This document shows positions 10,442-20,758 of a stretch of DNA of 64,000 nt, in pieces. Both the position numbers and the translations under genes were made by a program. This stretch comes from Suillus spraguei (Eukaryota; Basidiomycota; Agaricomycetes; Boletales; Suillaceae), in assembly GCA_016800925.1 (NCBI GenBank), contig JABCPU010000059.1:1-64000 (forward strand), given 5' to 3'. The first letter of the stretch is position 1, and each line of letters begins with the position of its first letter. Below the pieces are notes generated by a model. That model did not search any database, was not told where the DNA came from, and worked only from the letters and a program-made list of their open reading frames with translations.

Positions 10442-11360
10442 AGTAAGTGAGTCCCAAGATATGGGGATGTTGTATGTATGTATTCATAGAATATGGGAAA
10501 TCTGTGGCTTTGGCACACCTCCTGCCACCTTGGACGTTGCTCGGACAGTACTAGTAAGTATGGCAAATTGTTGCTCCTCACTCTGATCCAGGTCGACAAG
10601 ACGATACATTTCACTCTTCACAAGGATCACGTGATGGTATTAGCAAAGTTTATGTGCATTGTAGACATGATATATAAGAACATGTGGTATTTTTAACACA
10701 TATCATTCTTGGCATGTATGGACAGCTCCCTTTGATGTAAGTTTCAATAGGTATTCATGAGCCAAGCCAAGCATGGAGGGGATTGGCTGATTCATCCTGC
10801 ATCTTACTATGCCAATACTCACGCAACTACAAGTCAGTCGCCCACTTTGATACCGCCGCAGTCACAAAAATTAATGCCACTAGTAGCCATGGTACTTAGT
10901 GTCGCTGCTCATGTGTTCAAGGTACGTGACAGACCAATTTGCAGCAGTGGTGCTAAGAGGAAGGAAAGCAGATGCCGCAGACATGGACCTGTTTGGGATG
11001 ATGATGACATGATGATAGAGTAGTATCGTTCCTTGGACCATCAGTATGGCAGGATCACATGATGGAGCATTGCCCATCTTAACACTTGACTGTAAAAATG
11101 AACACATTGTTCAATTACATGGAGGTGCGACCTGCGTACCATACTGCAAGATCTAGTCAGTACTGACAAACATAATTCTGCACAAAAAATTGCTTGCATT
11201 AAGACCTGGCAAGTGTAGGCATCCCATGTACCAGCCATTGCTTTGGTGCATTATTTCCTCAGCCAAGCACTGATGAAGTTGTAATTAGAAGACCGGGGAC
11301 TCATCCGGAGCGGACTAGCTGTGTGATACAGCTGCAGAACTGCTTGTTGCAAGGGGTCGG
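10442..11360. repeat. Duplicated 5' flank of DUF6699-like unit 1
   Basis: No gene is seen here. The stretch resembles 15515-16420 in order and partly in sequence (for example GACTGTAAAAATGA at 11091 with GACTGTAAACATGA at 16129, and CAGCCAAGCACTG at 11260 with 16322). It is the upstream flank of unit 1, copied together with the gene. Short ORFs in it are not conserved between the copies. Confidence 0.5.
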
Positions 11361-12327
11361 TGTAAAGATACAACCTAGCTTGGGCTGTAGATAAACCACT
11401 GCCTAAACTAGTATGTTAGTCTTGCACTCCATCTAGTCTGCTTCACTTGTAAGAACAAGAGCGTTCGACCCTAAAGGGGGATGCCTGTTTAGTATGGTCA
11501 AGTTCAAGTCTAACTTATTTTGCGAAACAAGCGTTGAAGTCAGCGGTAAGTTGCCGCGGTCAGTGATGATACCGCCGGAACTAGTGTCATGCGTTGCGGT
11601 GCTACCGTCGTCGAGATAAAGTCAGTAACAGTTGCATCTAGCGAGCGATGTCGAGCGGTGGTCTCAGTGGTAGCGGTAAGGTTGCAAGCGGTGCAAAGAA
11701 ACAGTAAAGAAGTCCGCGGTACTTTCAGCGGTAAAGTAGTGGAGCGTGAGAAGTTCAGTCAAAAGTAACAATCAAAAGTCCAGCGGTATGCCGGCAGTAA
11801 CGGAAAACGAGCGTGATGTATTAACGAGTGATAAGGGAACTTTAAAGACTATGTCCACTACTGGGTTGATCCAGAGTTAGACAATAATCCTGACCTATAG
11901 TATGTGCGATGGTGTAAAATCAGGTGCTCTATCGTGTGGGGTATGTGGTGCTTATATCCTAATTTGTATGTACTCGGAATACTCTAGGCGAGATCAGTAG
12001 CGCTGGAGTGTAGTAACCGCCATAAGTAAACATAGCGCGAGGTGCTGCGGCACGAGGCAACATGTAATAACACTTGCCGTGGAATCAGTGATAATGAACA
12101 GGAAACAAACTACGCACCAAATGGAGCTATGCAGACGCAGCAAGGACATGGAAGGACATCGGTTCGTGGAACATGGTGCGGCAGTCGGTACGGTGTGCAG
12201 TAAGCGTGGGATGCCGCCGGTTACTGCTAAAGGGGTAAGAAGGCCATGGACTAGTGGTAACTCCTGTAGATGTGAGACGAGTGTCAAAATATGGGGTTTT
12301 AAGCCCAGCGCCAATATGTTCGTTACA
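11361..12327 (+). mobile_element. Truncated LTR element (3' internal end plus LTR) inserted in unit 1 flank
   Basis: About 967 bp interrupt the unit 1 / unit 2 similarity. Inside, GTTCGACCCTAAAGGGGGAT at 11463-11482 closely resembles the polypurine context of Gypsy-2 at 27613, and a TG-starting LTR candidate follows at 11486 and ends TTCGTTACA at 12327. TCGG precedes 11361 and follows 12327, a possible worn target duplication. The LTR holds many AGCGGTA-type words. I read it as a 5'-deleted relative of Gypsy-2 from another family. No coding capacity remains. Confidence 0.45.
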
Positions 12328-12522
12328 TCGGCTTCCCAGGAAAACCTTCTTTCTTTTCTGGCAGAAGTAAGTGGAACAAAAGAACCGGTATATGGATCCA
12401 GAAACAGAGCCAGCTGATCCCTGGCATATACATGACACAAAAACATTTGAATTGTACACCCCTGATGATGGCTGCACTTGTCACATCTGCACAGATAATG
12501 TGGATGGCCAAGTACATGCTGC
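12328..12522. repeat. Continuation of duplicated flank after the insertion
   Basis: The similarity to unit 2 resumes here: CTTCCCAGGAAAACCTTCTT at 12332 matches CCTCCCAGAAAGACCTTGTT near 16428, and ACAAAAACATTTGAA at 12437 matches 16570. No gene is seen. Confidence 0.5.
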
Positions 12523-12986
12523 TGTTACAGTCATATGTACCCCTATTCATTCTTACATACATCATTCCTTTTCTTTTTGTTTGATTTATCATATGCATAT
12601 GCTAAATCACTGACTCATGCACTTCAACGTGCTTGTACAATACATGCCTTCCTTATTAGGATACGCAGTTATATTCCCATGGTTACATGGTCTGTGCGCA
12701 CATATGGTTCTATTTAAGTACAGTGTACTACGCTTGTATTCTCTACTTTAGTCTTACTGGGTTTTACCTGGATTCCTCTTCACTAAAGACCCCCAATCCT
12801 TAGTTGTCTTGAATCGTCTCTAAGTCTAAGCACTCCTTAGCCTTAGTCTCTATTCTCTTAGAACCTCTTAGATTCATCTTTGAGGCTGAACCCTTGATCA
12901 TACTTGGAACTAGTTCTTTGTACTTTTCCCAGCAGACCGTCTGTGTCTTTTCACTGTCACTAGTGACGCCACCCCAGTTCGTAACA
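12523..12986 (+). repeat. Gypsy-1 solo LTR (diverged)
   Basis: A 464-bp LTR starts TGTTACAGTC and ends TTCGTAACA in plus orientation, with TATTTAAG at 12712 and a homologue of the putative transcript start (CTTTAGTCTT). It carries several substitutions and a shortened 3' half compared with the other copies. No matching 5-bp duplication flanks it (GCTGC versus CCATG), so it is old or recombined. Confidence 0.88.
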
Positions 12987-13701
12987 CCATGTTAGTATCT
13001 CGCAGACTTCACCAGTTTTAAGCTCAATGAGTCATAGTAAACCTAGCCTTGCTGCATGTGTCAGTGTCAGTGGACTTTGTACTCTGATCTAGTAGGGGGA
13101 TCTCTTGAGATAAGAGGCTAATGAGGGCGTGGAGAAGGGTCTATAAGAACAAGGTATGATCTCAGTCTCTCTTGAAGAACTGTATTAACATGTGTAATAC
13201 CTATAAGAACAAGGTATGCTATTGCTTTCATCAGGTTAACGCTGCTGGACGAGAATCTACAGACTTACATCTCAGTTTCTCTTGAAGAACTGAGATTTTT
13301 CTAAGCTACGGCACTGGACTTTATAGTAAGTGAAAAGGAAACAAAAATTTAGACATAACTCGTTGACATATATTGTAGAGGCTCGGCCACCTCTTTAGGC
13401 TTGCGCTCGAACCATGTTCCTCAGCTTCTCCCCCTCGTGCCTTGCTTCTCAGATTCTTTAGCCATTCCCTTTTCTTCTCTCTCTTGTGCGTTGGACTCCA
13501 ACAGGATCATTTAGCCACAGCATCTACCACAGCATCCATGACCTTACAAAGAGATGGTCTAATCACAGAATGGTGGGGAGGTATTTGTTTACATTCAGAA
13601 GGTAACCGGTGGGGCCCCTTTATTTTATGTATGGTTCACTGGGGCATGTACTCAACAATAGTGAAATATAATATATGCATATTTTATCTAGACCTTCATG
13701 G
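12987..13701. repeat. Gene-free stretch with a spaced pair of direct repeats
   Basis: No gene is seen. CTATAAGAACAAGGTATG occurs at 13141 and 13201, and the following block ATCTCAGTYTCTCTTGAAGA occurs at 13159 and 13269, so a unit of about 60-110 bp has been copied. The TATAAGA words and the purine run AGTAGGGGGATC at 13090 could come from an old LTR, but I cannot place its ends. The rest has no recognisable content. Confidence 0.35.
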
Positions 13702-15514
13702 TTATAATTTTTGGAACTTCACCACCCATGTCTCAGGGCGCTCTCCACCACCCGTCAGAATGAATCTCACAGAAGCTTCATCCTTGACAAGCCCCATAAA
13801 TGCAATGCTAGATCCAAGCCAGTCGACATGGAGTGGATATTGCTGCACAGACGTATAGAAGCTCCCCGTAGGTCTAGTGCGTGCTGCAGAATTTGAGCTC
13901 CCATGCAACACAAGTTGTATCCTTAGGCGATGGTCACGAGCTCTGATAAGACTCACACATTTGTCATTTCCAGCAGTGCCCCACTCGGTCTCTGTAAGCC
14001 GGCACTGCAATGCATAGTGTAGGATAGCAAGAACATCAAAACATGTCACAACCTCTTCTCCGGCACTTGGGCCAATATCAAATGCCCAGGGAAAGTCTGG
14101 GCTGATGAGCCGAATCTGCTTAGGCCCCTCTGGCATAAGTGGGACACGGAGGGACTCGTACATGCAGCCTGCAAATGGAGATGATGGTGGAAAGCAGAGA
14201 GAGGTAGGTGGATAACATAGATCATATATCAACGGCACAGATGGGGGGTAGACTGGTGGCAGGTATAAGAGATAAATACACAACCATAAGTGCGTCTAAG
14301 CTGTACTGTTTTGGGTGCCATTAATATTTGATGACATTGTCCATTGTGTGGAATATTCATCTACAAAAACAAGTAACTGAACATCTTGTAATCTAGTAAA
14401 ATGAAGGTAGACACGTACATATGATGTATGCATTCTCTGTATCATGATAAGCCCTGGTGCGCACCTCAGAAGTGCCTTGGAGATACGGAGTATAAGTGCC
14501 ACCTTCATCCAAATTAGATCCTATAATGACCTGAACAAATAGTAACAGAGAACACACCGAACCATGTCCATGAACAAGGGATATTGCGGCATTGAGAGCC
14601 AATGTGACCCGTTATATCAACAGATCCTAACAAGGCAGATTAAGCTTGAAAAGTATAACCACAGCAAAGGAATTCACCTTGCGCCCCAAAAATTGTGCGG
14701 GGGTGACTTGCATAAGGATAAGGTCCTAGTAACAAGTGAGTATGGAGTCTGAATAAGATATTTGGAATTGCAACTACAGCTATTGGTGGTGACCTCATAG
14801 GGATGGCGAGAGGGGGTATCATGGGGAAGCTGTATTGGGGAGCTGACCCATCCTTCATAGCGAGCTGTTACAGTCGTATGTGCCCCTATTCATTCTCTCT
14901 TTGTCTCCTTTACTTGTATATTACATAACGTGACTCTGACTCATATGCTCAACGCATCTGTACTATAGTTGCCTTCCTTCTTTGGATATGCACTTACATT
15001 CTCATGACTCTCTTGATCCGTGCGCACATATTGACCTATTTAAGCACATTGTATTACGCTTGTATACTTTACTTTAATCTTACTGGGTTTTACCTGGAAC
15101 ATCCTTCACTTAGGTCTCCAACCTAAGTCGTCTTGAATTGTCTCTAAGTCTAAGCACTCCTTAGCCTTAGTCTCTATTCCCGTAGAACCTCTTAGACTTG
15201 TCTTTGAGGCTGAACCCTTGATAGTACTCGGAACGTGTTCCTTGTACCTTCACCTTGTCCTCTTCTGGACATTGTAGAACTTCCCAGCAGACCGTCTGTG
15301 TCTTTTCACTGTCGCTGGTGATGCCACCCCAGTTCATAACACGAGCATTATGCAAGCCTGGAGGTGAGATGGTGGATTTAGGGGCAACATACTGGCACTG
15401 CCAGGGGGGAGGACTGTAGAAAACATGGGGAGAAGGTGATGGTGTATGGAAACTTGGAATGTCGCTCAAGACATTGTAGTGAGGAAGGATTATATATGCA
15501 GGGATATATTGCAT
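13702..15514 (-). pseudogene. DUF6699-like gene unit 2, split by a solo LTR
   Basis: The terminal exon (14283-13702) is open and ends VVKFQKL. It contains ISPDFPWAFDIG, then CFDVLAILHYALQ, TETEWG and HVDWLGSSIAFMGLVKDE. The same order is seen in the intact gene at 50914-51656 (KAFPWSIVI, GLHELLQKHIEDSEW, RIDWLG, ETWVVKFGKL). This pattern fits the fungal DUF6699 family of unknown function, named from memory. The proline-rich leader exon starts at ATG 15514 and runs to 15342, is interrupted by a Gypsy-1 LTR (14866-15341), and resumes at 14865. Intervening introns around 14296-14640 are likely. The insertion lies in coding sequence, so the gene is probably dead. Confidence 0.6.
14866..15341 (+). 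repeat. Gypsy-1 solo LTR with perfect target duplication CGAGC
   Basis: A 476-bp LTR starts TGTTACAGTC and ends TTCATAACA in plus orientation. CGAGC lies at 14861-14865 and again at 15342-15346, a perfect 5-bp target duplication. It sits in the leader exon of DUF6699-like unit 2 and arose by LTR-LTR recombination of a full element. Confidence 0.95.
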
Positions 15515-17429
15515 TACTCTGCAAATTCAAATTGATATATTCATCAGCGACTAATAAATACTCTTCAGAGAACTGGTTCAGTCTCAGTTGAATTTGTTAC
15601 CTGAACATAAAAATAAAAATAGCGACTGTGGGTCAAATAGCACTATGTCATTGGATGATGCAGGTTGCTAATTATGTTTGCCCTTTGATGGATTTCCAGT
15701 GCAGATTGAGTGATGGTCAGCTTGGCGTGCATAGTACGTATCACGTTCATAGTCTCCAAAACGGGGAGTGTGTAAATATGTATTTCCATCGGTAAAGACC
15801 ATATAGCCAGAACCCACTTTGGTGTTGTAAATTTTACATCAATATTGCACTAGTATGAACACTTAAGCACCATAACAGAAGAGATAGCTGAAGATGTAGC
15901 CAAGATCTGAATGTGCTATCATTAGCAGCCCTCAAATGCCATGTGCCAACAAAATGATCAAGAAAATGTACATATGTCCTGATTCCACGTTGTTTCTGCA
16001 AAGTAGATATCTCTTGTTTGGGACAATGATGATATGAGAGTGTACATATGTACAAGAGCATGGTTTCTTCTAAATCAGTACTGAATGACAGTAGCATATT
16101 GCCTGTCACTTACGGGATTACAATACTTGACTGTAAACATGATCATATTATCCAATTACACTAGGGGGCTAGTTTGGGGTGCAACCAAGTTGACCTGCAT
16201 ACTGTGCTGTAAGCAATGACAATATAAATCTGTACAAAAAACTTGCTTGCATTACATCCCAGCAAGCGTTCACAATAGGTATAACTGACTGTTGCTTTGG
16301 TTCTGACTTTCCTTATCTCCTCAGCCAAGCACTGGTGAGGTTTAATAAGACAAACAGGGACCCTTCCAGAACAGACTAGCTGTGTGACATAGCAGAACTG
16401 CGGGAAATGGCTCACTGCAAAGGTTGGCCTCCCAGAAAGACCTTGTTTCTTTTTTTGGAAAAAGTAATTGGAACCAAAGGACCGGTATAGAGATACCAAA
16501 CAACTGTCAGAAACAGAACTTAGTAGCTGATAGCGCTGAGCACTGATTTCCAGCATTATGCACAATGCAAAAAACATTTGAACTCCATACCCTTGAAAGT
16601 AGCTGCACTTGTCCTATCTGCACAGGTGGCCGAATATATACCATGTCTTAAACTTGAGCTTCATCAGTCACCCAAACTTTCAAACTGCGCACCTCTAGAA
16701 CCCTTCATTCCATGGAAGCTTCACAAGCCCAATTTATGCACTTGCTGAAACATTCATTTTTGTCTGTGGGAGCTAGAAAATCAAGGTCTCGAGCTAAAGC
16801 AGCAAGCCCTGGTAGTAAGCGCTCATAGCACATGCTTCAATCCTGAGGTGCAGGTTAATTTAGTCAAGCAAGACCAGCAATTAGCATGCATCTCATGATG
16901 TCCCAGTAGCGCTGATGAGAGTCACTCATGGCATCCTCTTCTAGGGGCCTGAAATGTTGATGCACTGACAACCATGGTACCTCCGCCATTCTGCATGCAC
17001 ATCGCCCATCAGTATCTCTATTTGATTCATTCCACAATCTCAATAAAAAAGCTTTTCATCACATACATGTCTGAAATGCCATGTGGTGTGCATACTCTTC
17101 ATAGTTGTTTTTGGTACTACTACTATGGCCTGGTGCATTGGGCAAGTAGTACTTGCGGCATTCGGAATTGGATGTAGGTAAAGTAGCTGGTGTCTGATTT
17201 CAAATTAGTAAACTTTTGAAGTGTTAGACAGACCTACATAAAGGTCAACCTGAACCTGTGACAGATATTTAATCCTGCAACCATCGTGGATGTGCAAGTC
17301 CTGGCAAAGCTCTTCTTCAGTGAAGTTCGGAACTTGAGCTCAATCATGCTGTGGACAAATCCAAATGCGATTCAAAATCTTGGATAATGCCTGAACATCG
17401 GCCTCAGTTATTACTGGAAGCCTTACCAT
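15515..17429. repeat. Flank of DUF6699-like unit 2, duplicated in part
   Basis: No convincing gene is seen. The segment up to about 16630 is the counterpart of 10442-12522. From 16630 to 17429 I find only short unsupported ORFs, the longest (16974-17177) without recognisable features. The stretch probably holds the promoter of unit 2 and the downstream region of unit 3. Confidence 0.4.
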
Positions 17430-18107
17430 ATGAAGAGCAATAACCCCTGTAATACCCAATTTCATGCTCAAATTCTCGATAACCAATACATAAAAGGTAT
17501 GCATATTTCATCCAAATATGATCATTATGATAGGCTCTGGAACCTCACAACCCACATTTCAAGTGGCTCTCTCACACCCAGAAGGAGTCTTCTCCTTGCA
17601 AACATCTCATCCTTGACGAGTCCTCCAAACGCTACACAAGACCCAAGCCAGTCCACATGGAGTATCAAAGGCTCTTGTCACGCAGCTTGTGCATTCATAT
17701 CAGATGCAAATGGCACTCTATGTCTATTAGTGATGTATCCTCATGTATTCAAACTCCTGCGCGAAGCAGGATTCATCTTTAGCCAACAATCGCGCACTCT
17801 GATTAGGCTCGCATGCTTATCCTCTGTGGCGGCTCCCCACTCTGTGTCTGAAAGTGGACACTGCAATGCAGTGTGTAGCATAGTAAGGACATCAAGACAC
17901 ATCACACTCCGTTCTGTGGTACTGGACTCAAGGCCAATGTCGAACGCCCAGGGAAAGTCTTGGCTGATCAGCTGTATTTTTTTGTGCCCTCCTTGCCGGA
18001 GTGGCACTCGAAGGAACTCAGGTCCTTGTCCTGCATATGGAGATGATGATGAAAGATGGAGTGTTGAGTGGGTATCACAGATCATATACCAGCTGTACGC
18101 TTACTAA
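17430..18107 (-). pseudogene. DUF6699-like gene unit 3, terminal exon, decayed
   Basis: Minus-strand pieces match unit 2: ISQDFPWAFDIGLE near 17950, CLDVLTMLHTALQ near 17890, DTEWGAATEDKHASLIRVRD near 17830, then after in-frame stops HVDWLGSCVAFGGLVKDE near 17640. It ends with a motif like WVVRFQS near 17545. The gene continues beyond a foreign LTR at 19057-19640 and again beyond Gypsy-2 at 28566, so one unit is spread over about 12 kb. It is a pseudogene. Confidence 0.55.
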
Positions 18108-18109
18108 TG

Positions 18110-19056
18110 TGTTTCTGTATGCTTCAGACATAGCCTTGGACTATCTGTACTTACCTTCTGGCATGCTCCTACAGTATATAAACTTGTAGTACAACTCCTG
18201 CAGACCTTAGTCTGATCATTGCTTTCCTACTTCTGTATATTCCTTTGACTCCTGTATCTTGTTACCATGTCTATATAAATCTGTTTCCATTCTCGCACTT
18301 GGGCTCCAGCCCTTGTAAGCTTCCAACTCAGACCTATGGGATCATTCCCTAGGCTGGAGCCTTGATCCTTTGCCTTTGTCCTATATCCTTTTCGGACTTT
18401 GTCCATTTCCTGTCTCTCCACCTCTGACTCTACCTGTGGTAGTCTTATCCTGTCTGTTTCTATTCCGGACCTTGTCTGGAGTAGTCTATACTACCTCTAC
18501 ACCATATCTGGACCTACTCCTCTCTAGTAGTTCACACCTCCCCTAAGGTCCATAGAGCTACACTCATCCAATCATCCAATCATCCACCCCTCCGCTCTTC
18601 TGCTCCTCCGAGCTCCAGACCTTCAGACCTCTGGTCCTCCAGATCTATCCTATCCTATCCTCCAACATTTATGGATCATCTTTCCCTCTGGAGCTTTGCT
18701 CCTATCCTGCCCTGGACTTTGTCCAGGAGTCCATCCTTCATCCATTCTACTTGGAACTTGTTCCAGGAGTCTTACCATTACTCCCTACCATCCAGAAATA
18801 GTTCTGGCGCATTCCAGCACTCATCCGGAAGTCCTTCGAGCTCTATTGAGCTATCCTGTCCTACAGAGTTCATATGGACTCCGTCCAGACTTCACTATAA
18901 CTCCCCCTTGGACTTCATCCGAAATTCAGGGCACATACTCGGGTAAGGGGCACAGCATACGAGCTGAAGCCAAGCCCCTTCAACTTTCCGTCCCCCAGTA
19001 CAACCCCATGTAAGACCAGGACTTCTTAGTAGCCCCCAGTTCTGCATGGTTGTAAC
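18110..19056 (+). repeat. Divergent Gypsy LTR inserted in DUF6699-like unit 3
   Basis: A roughly 950-bp sequence separates two parts of unit 3. It has the layout of the Gypsy-2 LTR: CAGTATATAAAC at 18172, CCTTAGTCTGATCAT at 18205, and near the end GGGGCACAGCATACGAGCTG at 18948, parallel to GGGGCACAGTGTACGAACTG in Gypsy-2. The 3' end is probably TTGTAACA at 19049-19056; the exact 5' end is uncertain (TGTTTCTG near 18110). It is packed with short stem-loops such as GGACTTTGTCC and GGAACTTGTTCC. Confidence 0.6.
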
Positions 19057-19648
19057 ATCATGGTGCTGCGAGGAAGTTGGCTGGGGGAGGCATCAAAATC
19101 AATCCAATCATGTTTACAGGCTGGGTCTGAGCCACACCAATTTGTGTGTCCTTGTTGATCAGTGGCATTGAATCTTTTGTTTGTTGTGCGGGGTTATCTA
19201 GGAAAGTGCTCATTTGAACATCTTGGCAATTGTAGCTAAACAAATGGGGATGCTTACGTTCTCTTTGTAGTGTCGAGCTGCAGTGCGCATCTCAAAAATG
19301 CCTTGGAGAGATGGATCCTGGTGAGTGCTACCTTTATAGTCTGGTCAGATTGTATGATGACCAGATTCAATGACAGAAATCTACCGTTCTGCATGTACGA
19401 CTTATAAATGTCATGGTGTCAGTATTCGACTGGCCACATTAAATCTGCAGAATAAATGAGCTTAGAGTAGAACAAAAGAGAGAGGAAATACCTTGCAAAG
19501 AACTTGCACGTGGGTGAGTGTCATATTGAAGATGAGGCAAATGAGTTTCTGATATTGGTTGAGACAGAGAGCTACATGTAGAACATGAATCGTTACTTAT
19601 GGGTATGAGCGGTATTACCATTGAGGGGATGATGGTTTAATGGGGTGT
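19057..19648 (-). pseudogene. DUF6699-like unit 3, middle part
   Basis: The DNA resembles the intron-rich middle of unit 2 (14296-14860): GCGCATCTCAAAAATGCCTTGGAGA at 19287-19311 against GCGCACCTCAGAAGTGCCTTGGAGA near 14459, and AACATCTTG at 19217 against 14371. No open frame spans it. It is the continuation of the gene whose last exon is at 17430-18107. Confidence 0.45.
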
Positions 19649-19778
19649 CAATCTATATCTCCGACTCTATCTTTGGATAGTCTACCTCTGTTAGTTTCTA
19701 GTTAGGAACTCGTTCCGAAGCTAGCCTTAATCCTCATTCCATCTCTACACTCCAGATAACCTTCGGACATATCATATC
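19649..19778 (+). repeat. Gypsy-2 family LTR fragment
   Basis: This 130-bp stretch matches positions about 20258-20390 inside the Gypsy-2 5' LTR (CCGACTCTATCTTYGGATAG and following), with many changes. It abuts the full 5' LTR at 19779. It is a relic of an older insertion of the same family. Confidence 0.7.
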
Positions 19779-20708
19779 TGTCATATACCATACTTCTAAT
19801 CTCAGATCCGACCATATCCGTCCAGATCCAATCGTTTCCATATCCGTCCGGTCCACAGATCTTGTCCGGACCACCCATCCGAATGTACTCACTTCTCGCA
19901 CCTTAACTCCCTTGTGTACATCTGCGTCTATCTCCTTTCGTCATTTCTCCTGCTACCGGTACTCCGGCTGTTTATATTTCCGTCCTGTGTTACTGATCTG
20001 TTTCCTGTGTTCATTTCCGATTCATGCTTACTGATCCGCTGTGCATTAACTAATAGACTTCCGCTACACTTCGTACATAGCCCTCGGTCCCGGACTTGCT
20101 GATTATCCGTCTTAGATACTTACAGTATATAAACCACTTGTAGATCTCCGTAGAACCTTAGTTCGAATATCATCTTAGATTCTACTCATTCTGCCTCCTC
20201 CGAAACTTAAGCCACTCTCCGCTTTAAGTCACCTTCCGAGACTTAGGATTGATTCCTATAGTCTATACCTCCGACTCTATCTTCGGATAGTCCATCTCCG
20301 TTAGTTTCTAGTTTAGGAACTCGTTCTGAAACTAGCCTTAACCTCTGTCCTCTCCTTACGTTCCGAATAACCTTCGGACGTATCATATTTGACACCTTTG
20401 GACACCCGGATCCGTCACGCAACTCCTTCCGGGTCTTCGGACGAATAACTCCTCCCTGAAATAAGGGGCATTACTCGAGAAAGGGGCACAGTGTACGAAC
20501 TGAGGCCAAAGCCCTTCGGATCTCTCTACCCTTGAGTACAGTCTTAACAATATCCAATACCTTCGGACATCCGGATCCGTCACGCAACTCCTTCTTCAGA
20601 CATATACCTACCCTTTGAAATAAGGGGCATTACTCGAGAAAGGGGCACAGTGTATGAACTGAGGCCAAAGCCCTTCGGATCTCTCTACCCTTGAGTACAG
20701 TCTTAACA
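19779..20708 (+). repeat. Gypsy-2 5' LTR with internally duplicated tail
   Basis: A 930-bp LTR starts TGTCATATACC and ends GTACAGTCTTAACA. The TATA box TATATAAA is at 20126-20133. The last about 320 bp contain the same block twice (about 20390-20541 and 20563-20708), each ending GTACAGTCTTAACA. The sequence is rich in TCCGGA and CTTCGGA words. Confidence 0.93.
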
Positions 20709-20710
20709 GT

Positions 20711-20721
20711 ATATTCGAACT
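20711..20721 (+). other. Gypsy-2 primer-binding site, probably self-primed
   Basis: ATATTCGAACT lies 2 nt inside the 5' LTR. It is the perfect reverse complement of AGTTCGAATAT at 20160-20170, which begins 34 nt downstream of the TATA box start at 20126. It does not begin with TGG, so tRNA 3'-end priming is unlikely. The layout matches Tf1, where the first 11 nt of the transcript fold back to prime reverse transcription. Confidence 0.6.
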
Positions 20722-20758
20722 CAAACCTTTCCGAGTAACTTAGCAACCATCCCATATC

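Noticed and set aside
12079..12477. Paired long ORFs on both strands near 12.1-12.5 kb
   Set aside because: They span the junction between an LTR fragment and duplicated flank DNA, so they cannot be an evolved gene.
13141..13292. CRISPR-like or satellite array
   Set aside because: There are only two units with unequal spacing, and the context is eukaryotic.
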